A stretch of DNA of 64,000 nucleotides from Tomocerus qinae (Eukaryota > Arthropoda > Collembola > Entomobryomorpha > Tomoceridae): contig CM034547.1 of assembly GCA_020055645.1 (NCBI GenBank), forward strand, positions 60,018,909-60,082,908. The letters are read 5' to 3'. Made by a program: the position numbers and the translations under genes. Below the pieces are notes generated by a model. The model ran no database searches. It was not told where the DNA came from and saw nothing but the letters and a program-made list of their open reading frames with translations. This document shows positions 54,901 through 64,000 of the stretch, in pieces (within the stretch, counting starts at the first letter, position 1; every line of letters begins with the position of its first letter).

Positions 54901-56371
54901 GTGTTGTAGGATAAGAAATCGCTAACAAATGACATCTGGGACATTAAAGTCAATAAAAGTCGTAAATTGTACAGAAAATATTGTTTTTCAAGTCGGCTGT
55001 AATCCGTGTCAATTGATTTAAATGATTAGTGTCAGTTCCTTTGTTTTATTATAAATATTTAGCACAGCAGACAGAATAGTTCATTAGCTGATAGCTTGGG
55101 ATAAATGGAAGGACGTGTCATTTAATGAACCGGAGTACCTTCCTGTAGACATGGATTTTAATAATAATTAAATAGTAAATGATTGCAGAACACACAGAAT
55201 GTTGACTGGTTGAAATTGAAATTTAAAATTAAGAGTATGCAAGGCGGAATTATGTCGATAATCATCATCTCGCTCAGTTTAGGTAGTTCATTGAATTCAT
55301 TGATTAGCAATACCGCTGCAGTAGGTAATGCACATTCCGGTTTTGTTGATTATCTTTTATAGAATCGTGTAGCTATACTGAAACAATGAGAATCTCATGA
55401 CGTATTGAAATTCAGAAGAAACTCATCTTTGGTATAACAAACTCACGTTCACTAGATCTGATCACACTCAATGAATAAGATTTCCCCCACAGACAAGCAT
55501 TGTGTCTTCATGCAACCAACATCCCCCTCGGTACATCACTTTCTGTCTGAACATAGTCAATATATAATGTGTATGTGTTGGAAGTCATAGTTATCTGTAG
55601 TATAGTCGAGTGCCAACGCCAACATGTCATCGTAACACCAGCCACAATTCCTCGTAATTCGTAAAGCTTTCTTTCACGTATAGCGGATTTGCATTTATGC
55701 CCACATAAATTGTGGTTCAAGATGTACATTCTAAACACATTGGGTGAACGCTGAGAGATTGTATGTCATCTTCTACCTCCATTTCCACTTTATCAACAAT
55801 ACAGAGACCGCTTATTGAATACTTACACTTATCTGCTAGTTACTCTCGCGAAATACTAATCATTTCCCCTTTCCGCTGATCTGACATTCCCTTTCCTTCG
55901 CCTTGCCATTTACACAGACGTGCTAGACCATGACAAAAACGCCCAATATGATCAAGTCCACGAGAAGTCAAGTGTGGTCTCGTCTGGCTACTCAGATCTT
56001 CTAGTGGGGCTATATCATTACCAGTAGTACTTACATCGCAACCCTACTCTTGAACAATTATTTCTAGTTGTAAAATCAAGGATTTTTCTTCCAATCACGA
56101 CATTTCCTCTCTGAGAATCATTCATAGCGGAGCAATTTCTGCTCTGCAACTATTCAATTCAGACTAATAAATTGTTTCACCCACAGAAAATCTGGTCCTT
56201 TTCCCAATATTTTGGCTTCTTTGTTGCGTGCACGGGTAGTGTTGTTTCTTCTGGTGCTGATCAATATTTATAATTGCAGTTCTTGCGTGAACATCGATGT
56301 GTCCTTAGAAAAATTGTGCCGAATTGGTCATAAATTGTATCTGCAGACGAACTTTATCTCTCCTTGGCACA
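48968..56371. other. Gene-poor interval of about 7.4 kb
   Basis: The longest stretch without a supported gene. Only short AT-rich frames are seen. No RNA gene, transposon or array was recognised. It must contain the control region of protein C at its right end. Confidence 0.55.
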
Positions 56372-59300
56372 ATGTTTGTCCAAAGGAGTAAATTTCTTCG
56401 AAAATCTTTTAATTTTCTATTTTGTGTAGTAGCTATAAGTGTTCGCAGTAGTGTCAATGGAGAAGCTACCTTATCTGGACCTTACCCTGCCGCGATATCT
56501 CCGGATGCCAATTACCGAGGATATGGATCAGAGCTTGGTAAGAGAAAGTTTTCGAATTACTTAATTACTACTATTTGTAAATGTTTACTGAGAAACACAC
56601 GAAAAAATTATCTCATTTATGATTCACAAGTGTGAATGTCTTCTGTATCAAAGTAATTAACAAATCTAACGATTCCAACTTCTACAGTAAACATGCCCTA
56701 CCTCTAGTCTGCATTTACCTGTCACTACAGGTTTTGCATGACATGAAATGTTTTTTGACAGCTAATTTACACAATTGGCACGAAATAGCATGTCACATGA
56801 AAAAAATCACGCTTGTCTGCTTTCATTCATGATTTTATGACGTGACGATATTATATTCAGAATGATTTGCTTTCATTTGCCACACTAAACGAATTAGCAT
56901 GCATTTTCTACTTAAAAATTCAAAAGATGATCTTATCTTGCTCTCATTTTTTTTGATACAGCTAATAGAGGCTACTCGATAACGCCAGCAGCCCTTGCTT
57001 ACCATTCAAATGATCCCGTCTCCTCTGTCCTGAGCCAAGTACGTGATGACGATGTAACTCTCATTTCTCCTCTGGCTGGGGCTCCACAACCACCTCCTTC
57101 TGCAAACTTAGTCAGATATATTATTCTCAAGGAATATCATGTTCTTCAAGATGGAACTATGGTCCCTGGTGCCAGTGATACAATCATTGGAAAAACAGAC
57201 GGAACACCGCAAATACAAATAAGTCCCCTTGGAGGATATTCCTCGTCATCTGGTTCATCCGGGGGATATTCGGTACCATCCGGGTCATCAGGAGTGTCTG
57301 GTGGATATTCTTCGTCTGATTCATCCGGAGGATATTCAGCACCATCATCATCAGGAGTGTCTGGTGGATATTCTTCATCTGCTTCATCCGGTGGATATTC
57401 AGCCCCATCATCATCAGGAGTGTCTGGTGGATATTCTTCATCTGCTTCAACTGGAGGGTATTCGGCACCCTCATCATCATCAGGAGCTTCCAGTGGCTAT
57501 TCTTCACCTCCAGCAACTTCAGGACGATATACGGCAGTAACAACTTCTTTATCCGATTCTTCGTCTGGATCACAGAGTGGATATTCTGGATCGGAAGCTG
57601 GATCTAGTGGCAACAACAATAGAAATCGACGTCCATCTGCTAGAAGACCAAATCTCGACGAACCTATGATAGAAATAACAAGAGTAGAACTTCCAGAAGA
57701 CAGTGACGAACTCACCAGAAATACTGTCTCTGGAAATTCTGGAAACACAGGGAATAGTGGCAGTAGTGGAAGAAATAATGATGATGAGAACAATTCCACC
57801 AACGGGCAAAATAACGATGGAAATGATAACAATGATGCTGGAAATTCCAGCGACGATGACAATGTAGACGATTCTGACTTAGATGACGACAATGATGCAG
57901 GTGGAGAACAAGATGATGATGATGACGAAGATGATGACGACACAAATGACGATAGTCCATCATCGAATAATAATAGAGGTCAAAGTAGCAGCGGTAATCA
58001 GCAGAGAAATAATAATAACAGAGCCCAACAAGCACAGAGCAGTAGTAGCGGAGGTTCGGGTGGAAGCGGAAGCAACAGAAATTCGGGAGGAGGACGAACT
58101 GGAAACAGTAACGACCCTAATTTCCAAGTAACTCCAGCTCAAGGGGTTGTCTTGGGAAATAGAAATCCGAGTTCAAATCGGCCCCAATCTCAAGGTTCTA
58201 ATACTCGGGGACCATCTTCAAACACTGTATTGACCGATGCATTCATGTTTTCCGAACCAAGCGCAGAGTCCCCTAGCACCAGCACTACGTCATCATCATC
58301 ATCAAATTCCAACCGAAATTCTTCCAACAGAAATTCTTCTAACAGGAATAGAAATAATTCCTCTCGGAATCGCAACAGAAATAATCGTAATAGAAACAGG
58401 AATAGGAATAATCGCAGGAGGAATAGAAACAGAGGAAATTCAACCACGACCACAACAGCAGCGCCTGTAAACTCTGAAGAATTGGCCCCAATTGTTCTTC
58501 CAACTTCAGCAAGTCCTCAACTCCAAGAAGCTCTTCAATTAGTAGCACAATTTGCTCAGCAACAAGCCAATCTTTTATCCAGAACGAAAGAACAAGCCAA
58601 AAATATTGCTGGATCTGTTTTCAACAGTTTGACAATTCCAAAATTAGGATTTGGATATGGAAATTCTTCTTCTCCCTATCCCCAATCTCAGTCTCCTGTT
58701 GCAGCTCAAGATGTATCTATTACCAAGCTGAGAGAAGTTGACCCATCAAATAGTACTGACGATACAATGACATTGCCACCCCCACCAATTGCAGATCAAC
58801 CTCCAGCTGCTTCTGCCTCATCCCCGCAAACCACATATGGAGCTCCTGGTGCGGGTGGATATGGAGGAGGATCTTCAGCAATCAAATTGAATCTCCATCA
58901 AGCTAAGGCTAATATTCACCAACAGCTGGCTGGATTGAAAGCAGGATTAAAAGCTGGACTTATAACCAAAGTCCAAAATACTGTAGCGGCTGTTCACTCC
59001 AAAGGGGAAACGGGAACATCGACGACTTCACCTTCCCCAGTTTACGGCGTCCCGACTTCACCTTCTCCAGTTTACGGTGCCCCAACGCCCACTCCTAGTT
59101 TCCAAATTATCAAGGCTGTCAAAGGCCATTTTATTAGCAAAGGACAAGGAGTTGCCACTCACTTTGTAAACAAAGGACAAAAAGTTGTAGGGCATTTTGC
59201 AAACAAAGGAACTCAATTTGTTGGTCATTTTGCAAACAAAGGAAAGAATGTAAAGCACCATTTTATCAACAAAGGAGCCAGGCTCACTCAAAAAGCTTCC

Positions 59301-59393
59301 ACTCTTGTCGATGCTAAACATATGCATCTCCAAAATGTAATTAGGCACATTCAAGCTATTTTCCAGCACAACCCAGCTCTCACCGCTTGGTAG
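56372..59393 (+). CDS. Secreted Gly/Ser/Tyr and polyampholyte protein C of the cluster
   Basis: Two exons, 56372-56537 and 56962-59393, joined in phase 1, give 865 residues. The start is the first ATG; a basic stretch precedes the hydrophobic FNFLFCVVAISV signal core. The shared core reads SANLVRYIILKEYHVLQDG. Blocks then follow in order: GGYSAPSSSGVSGGYSSS repeats (57229-57500), an Asn/Gly region, an Asp run (57850-57960), Ser/Asn/Gly, an Arg/Asn run (58310-58440), a quieter helical part with a Gln/Ala stretch, two VYGxPT motifs, and five His-Phe-x-Asn-Lys-Gly repeats (59125-59280). It lacks the C-terminal YTRL motif of A and B. The opposite-charge blocks and Tyr/Gly repeats suit a cuticle, adhesive or mineral-binding matrix protein; this is inference. 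Confidence 0.82.
57229..57500 (+). repeat. Coding 60-66-bp tandem repeat (GGYSSS...GGYSAPSSSGVS)
   Basis: About four imperfect units of GGATATTC-containing sequence encode alternating GGYSSS and GGYSAP motifs. Unit length changes by one or two Ser codons. Confidence 0.85.
59125..59285 (+). repeat. Coding repeat, HFxNKGxxV units
   Basis: Five consecutive units of 11-12 codons each contain His-Phe-(Ile/Val/Ala)-(Ser/Asn)-Lys-Gly. They are alternately basic and aromatic and lie near the C terminus of protein C. Confidence 0.85.
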
Positions 59394-59756
59394 AATCTTA
59401 TCTGTAGTATTATCTACTAAATAATTGTGTGATGCCAGTTTCACGCTTTAATATTCAGTACTATCTATTATTTTGTTACATGTTTATTATATTCAGGTTT
59501 AGTTAAGGATATTCTTTGCTAATTGCAAAATCTTGCAAATATGCAACTTACCGATAGGTATACCAGCGAGTTAAAATTCAAAAAAAATATTCAATACACA
59601 AAGGAAAGCATTGAAAACATTCAGAGCTTTAAATGTTCTTAACTTCTAGTCACAGCACAAATGTATTTTGTGAGCTAATAATAAGTAGATATTTGTGAAC
59701 ACACGCAGTTTGCAATTTAAAGTGTCGTTGATTTTGGTTTTTCAACCAAATCACTA

Positions 59757-59762
59757 AATAAA
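59757..59762 (+). terminator. Polyadenylation signal candidate of protein C gene
   Basis: AATAAA 364 nt after the stop codon. A second at 60064-60069 is followed by a GT-rich stretch and may be the main site. Confidence 0.4.
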
Positions 59763-60069
59763 AGTCTGCTCATGAAGGATTAAGTGTAGTCAGTGCACTA
59801 ATTATACTTTAATACTTAGGATTAGGAATTTAGTATCGATCTAAATCTTTTATCTACTTAAAAAATCTCTCCAATTGAACTGAAAACCCAGAATGTAAGC
59901 AACAAGCCAAAAAAACCAGTCCACCTGACTTCCTGACCTAAATATTATTCATATGAGTTATGATTTTACACATTACCTTAAAAATTAGTAGGAAAATGTA
60001 TTTGTGAATGAATCTCTTGTATTTTAGTAGTTAGTTAGTGCGAGCACGATTTTCAGGTATTAAAATAAA

Positions 60070-62271
60070 GTGTCATAAAGTTTGTTACAGTTTGTTGCGC
60101 ATTTTTATGCACTAGTACAGCTTTTTTATGAAGATTCAAGAGTTGAGACGTGATGCAAAAACGTTTATGTTGTGCTCATGTTCTTGCACATGCATAAACT
60201 TCAATCTACGTAGTACTATGTAGTACATTAAAAGGTATAAAGCTTAATTGTACAGAGTGTTTGGTAGTGGGGCAGTTTTATACAGAGTATGATATCTGAA
60301 CTTATATACCAATTGTGAGCTGTAAACATTCGTTAAGTTGCTTTGTATTACTAGTTTTAATGTAAATAAGCGTGGATATAAACAAATAAAATGAATGTAT
60401 ATCTGTGGGATTCTTTACTGCCTACCGATCAGTTCCTCTCTAAGAACATCTTGAGGTCAATTGCCTCTCCTGATGCAGACAAACGAGATTTTATTGTTTA
60501 TCCTAACAACTCCAACTAACTTTCTTTTTTCTTTCACCTACATTTCATGAGAATCAAAAGTTGGCACAATGCAAAGACTACGCTTCTACATACAATTTAC
60601 ATTAGTCGACTCATGTAACACTAAATTCATCTGAACAAACTAATGTCCTTCTATTTACCTACAAAATCTAAAACGTTTTCATTATGCTCAACTACAATTA
60701 CGAACGGCGATTGTAAATCCAACTAAACAGCAACTCCCAAATCAGGATGTGGAAGATTTGCAATCAATAAAATTTTAGGTACAGGATAATAATAAGTTTT
60801 CAACTACGGAATCTACATGCTATTTGTAAATTAATAGAATGCATCTCACCACAAAATCTCATTTGCATTTAGCATACACATCAATTCCCTACTATTTTAT
60901 TACTGTCAAACCTGTCAAAAAGGTCTCAACACAATTGATTTGTTGCTATACATTTGCATACAAAATTTTAATCTTCTGCTTAGCATGTAAACTAGAGGAC
61001 ATCATAGACTGCAGGGAATCTTTGGCCATCATTTTCACAATTTCAAATCACTCATCTTAATTAAAGGTGAATCAAATCGGAATGAGTTATAGCTTTTTGT
61101 GAATTGTGAACTCATAACTAAATCAAAACAGATGGTAATTGGCCTTCACTTTATAATTACATTTACAGATACACTTTTGAATTAAAGAAGGCAGACAGAT
61201 GGTTGTAATTTATATAAATGTTTACAATATTTATTCCCCGGTGTTACTATTAGTGTAATAGATACAGGTAAATGTACCACACGCACATTTTGAGATTACC
61301 CTACGCGAATGTTTATGTAAGTACACTAAAGTTACATAATGTTGACTACATGATTGATAAAGGAAGACAACTCGATCAGAGATCACTTTGCGTAAGAAAG
61401 CGAACTAAATGATTTCATTATAAAATTGTAGCTCTAAATATTTTCGATTGTAATTTATCTAATGTACAAGTAGCCTCTGGGTCTTTTATTAGCTAATAAA
61501 ACTTTGTCAATAAAATATAACTGCATTGCATAATGAAAAGTGCATCTGTATATCATGACTACTGTATAACAGGAAGAACCACCCTTGTTTCTATCCCTTC
61601 TTGCACAACATTTAATCTTATCTGATACATTTTTTCTGTTCCTTTTGGTATGACATTTGATAGACAACAATGATTCTTGTTAGTAAGGATCTTATTTACG
61701 TTTATTACGAACCTCATTCACACTTTTTCTGGTATCGAATGTCGATAATTTTTCTATGTAGTACATTTGTAGCATTTTGACTATTTTGATTAGGCAGGTG
61801 AAAATCTCCCAAAATCTACCCCTACATTCTTAACTGTGCTAGATGTCCCCATTTCTACATTTTTATAATGGGTGCGGCATGTACTGATTGTTGTTGTGAT
61901 CTAGTTAGGCAATTGAACAATGACAATGATAATTGAGGGGCCGTATAAAAGAACCTGGTATATCTAAACTCAAATTTTGACATTAAAGTGCGTAGTATTG
62001 GTAACCAAATTTTCTGGGATAAAATGTAAATAATTTAAGCACAGGGTAGTTGATTTAGTATCATACCCATTAAATGCACTTTATTCTTGGAATTTAGTAT
62101 AATATCGGCACATAAACATTTGAAACTTTACAATTTTCTCTAAAAAGCTACTTTTATGAAAATCTTAAACTCAATAGTACTTAGCAATACGAAATGACGA
62201 CATAAAACGAAACCTAAAATTAATTTCCTGAATATTATAATATGAAACTCAATCATCAGTTGTGCAGTGTG
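60070..62271. other. Intergenic, nothing recognised
   Basis: AT-rich sequence between the 3' ends of protein C (plus) and the transposon-like gene (minus). No repeat boundary or terminal inverted repeat of the element was found by eye. Confidence 0.5.
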
Positions 62272-64000
62272 CTAATCCTCTTCATTAGCATTACCTAATT
62301 CTGGATACCCTTCCAAAAACTGCCAATTGTGACGATGCTCTTGAGGAACCCACCGTAGTAGCGTTCTTAAGTCTTTTAATAAAGCCGCGGATAAAGGAAT
62401 TGGATTAGGGTAGAGATTATTTAATATCAACCCAGCCATAGGTCTCTGAGAAGTAACCAGATGAGTCTGCCACACGACTGAGTCTATCTCGTACTTTGAA
62501 AAGATGACATTCGGTGCCTCCCTTTCCAGTTTAATTAATTTTACTTCGGTTACTTTCAAAGTTCTGGGCTTTGAGAAATACGGCGTCAGAATAGTGAAGT
62601 TTTTGAAGTCTTCTCTTGCCATTCTCTGTATGCGGTTAGGTTTTTCTTTATTTGCACTTCTAATAATTTCTATGTAATCGTCTGGGGCAAATATCAAAGA
62701 CTTTTTTTCGGGTTTTCTCAATTAAAGCAAATGCTCTATCTGCGGGCAAGAAAGTGTGTCCGGTTGTCAGAAATTTCTGTATCACCTTTACATTTAAAAT
62801 ATTAAAAATGAATACTTGATTGACAACAAGTTATTTGGAAAACTAAATAGCAAATACCAAATTTAGTTTTACCGTAGTGAAGTAATTTTCTTCAATCAAA
62901 TATTTGAATAGAATAAGGACATATTGATTATTGTTTTGACCGGTTGAACGGTCACTCCAAATCACCAGTGTCCTTTTTTCTTCCGGTAGTAGAGGTTGAA
63001 AGGTTTCTAGTATATATTTCAATAAACAGCTTGAAACTTCCGAACTGCCTTTTTTCCCTTCCGTTGAATGCCACACGCACATTGTCGAAAATCCGAATGC
63101 GTTGACGATAGCCAGATTGTGAGTACCCAACTTTCTCATGTAGTAATATTCCGGATTAGTTAAAACCGGGCTAAAAAGAACCTATATAAAAAGGTAGGAT
63201 TAATTTTTTGTTAAAAACATAGGAACATTAATATTATCGGAATATTTTTTCACCCCTTGCATGTCAACAGATATTGACACATAAAACTCATCGCGCATTC
63301 CCTGTTCCATATCCCTCTTTAAATCGTCGTACCCATTCTTAGCATTTGCATGGTGTTCTGTTCGTTCCAGATACAGTTGCTCAAGCTCCTCTTGATTGCC
63401 TTGCCGTAACAACGAATCAATGTTAATTTTCAACTCGTCGCATTTTGAGCACGTGTCAGTTTTCGGGCTACCTATCTGCAGTCCTTTCTCACGAATAATT
63501 TGCTTGTAGGCCCAAAACCACGGTTCAGCTTCTACTCCATAGCCAGCCATATACAGCTCAAACATTTTTGCTAGGGTCAGATCACGGCTCAAATATTTTC
63601 TTACGGGATCGCCATGCTGTATTAAGAAGGGAAAATGGAATTACATTTTAATTTTACTTTTTATAAACCCGAAAGATTATGCTTACCTGTCTTTGGTAGT
63701 GACTTAAATAAGTTGGAAACATATCAATATGAGACGCCATTGAGTCTTTAATGTTTGCTGATAATCTTAAGGGCCTGTTATCGTGCCTACCACGGTCGTC
63801 AAAAAACATCAACCCCCCCGACGATATTTTTGATTGTAGCAGTTCTAAACGGCTTCTGTTAATCGCAAACACTCGTAAAAATGTACGTTGGCAAACTTGT
63901 AACTCGATGCCTTCCTCAGTGGGTAAATAGTACTTGTACGGTGAACATCTTCTGCTTTGACTTGCGTCAACCTTTCTTTGAGATACCATAACTTTCTTGA
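62272..64000 (-). pseudogene. Transposon-like DUF7869-type gene, partial, frame broken
   Basis: Minus-strand exons 64000-63687, 63616-63254, 63181-62873 and 62785-62272; the 5' part continues beyond the right edge. The first three junctions join in phase 0. Landmarks typical of this insect repeat-gene group: a VCQRTFLRVF stretch near the N terminus, the Cys pair in TDTCSKCDEL, VSISVDMQG, and VIWSDRSTGQNNNQ, whose Asp and GQN look like part of an RNase-H-like transposase core. KFLTTGHTFLPADRAFALIE is in the last exon. At an A7 run near 62711-62717 the frame changes by one, so the last about 145 codons are in another frame. This could be a real mutation, which would make the copy inactive, or an assembly error in a homopolymer. 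Host-gene domestication is less likely. Confidence 0.6.

Noticed and set aside
57184..58548. Several open frames on both strands inside protein C
   Set aside because: They are shadows of Ser, Asp and Arg codon repeats (TCATCA, GATGAT, AGAAAT) and lack any domain.

Overview
The window is AT-rich, intron-bearing animal DNA. The introns are mostly 55-150 nt with GT-AG ends, AATAAA signals follow the genes, and there is no operon structure. The gene set (an odorant-binding protein, a CRAL-TRIO lipid carrier, a Na+/K+-ATPase alpha paralogue, low-complexity cuticle-like secreted proteins) and short interstitial (TTAGG)n-like runs point to an insect. I cannot fix the order from sequence alone.

Layout from left to right. 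(1) 1-1200: possible coding exons on the minus strand. (2) 1227-4766: a seven-exon CRAL-TRIO/Sec14-like gene. (3) 4767-8740: intergenic, with a large minisatellite built on a 21-bp unit. (4) 8857-9716: a six-exon odorant-binding protein with a clear TATA box and eight mature cysteines. (5) 10874-13060: a nine-exon prostaglandin-reductase-type MDR oxidoreductase. (6) 14937-13834, minus strand: an unrecognised small membrane-protein gene, inferred from five exons whose introns are all phase 1. (7) 15673-20378: an M16 (nardilysin/insulinase-type) metalloprotease whose first exon, with its upstream flank, is tandemly duplicated. (8) 23049-29411: a 15-exon Na+/K+-ATPase alpha paralogue with changed cation-site residues. 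(9) 35408-38549, 44477-48546 and 56372-59393: three spaced two-exon genes for long, secreted, mostly disordered proteins. They share a phase-1 intron after the signal-peptide exon and a short core around Leu-Lys-Glu-Phe/Tyr; the first two also share a C-terminal motif. (10) 64000-62272, minus strand: the 3' part of a transposon-like DUF7869-type gene with a frame break.

The exon chains were assembled by hand. Every listed model keeps its reading frame across all junctions except the right-edge element. The metalloprotease and ATPase models also reproduce the known family spacing of catalytic residues, which is strong internal support.

The genes do not form one pathway. The most likely undescribed system is the cluster of three secreted low-complexity proteins at 35-60 kb, separated by 6-8 kb of non-coding DNA that could hold their control regions. 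Two other items stand out: an M16 protease with two candidate first exons, each carrying the zinc-binding motif, and an ATPase paralogue that keeps the pump's catalytic core but has lost one of its main ion-binding aspartates.
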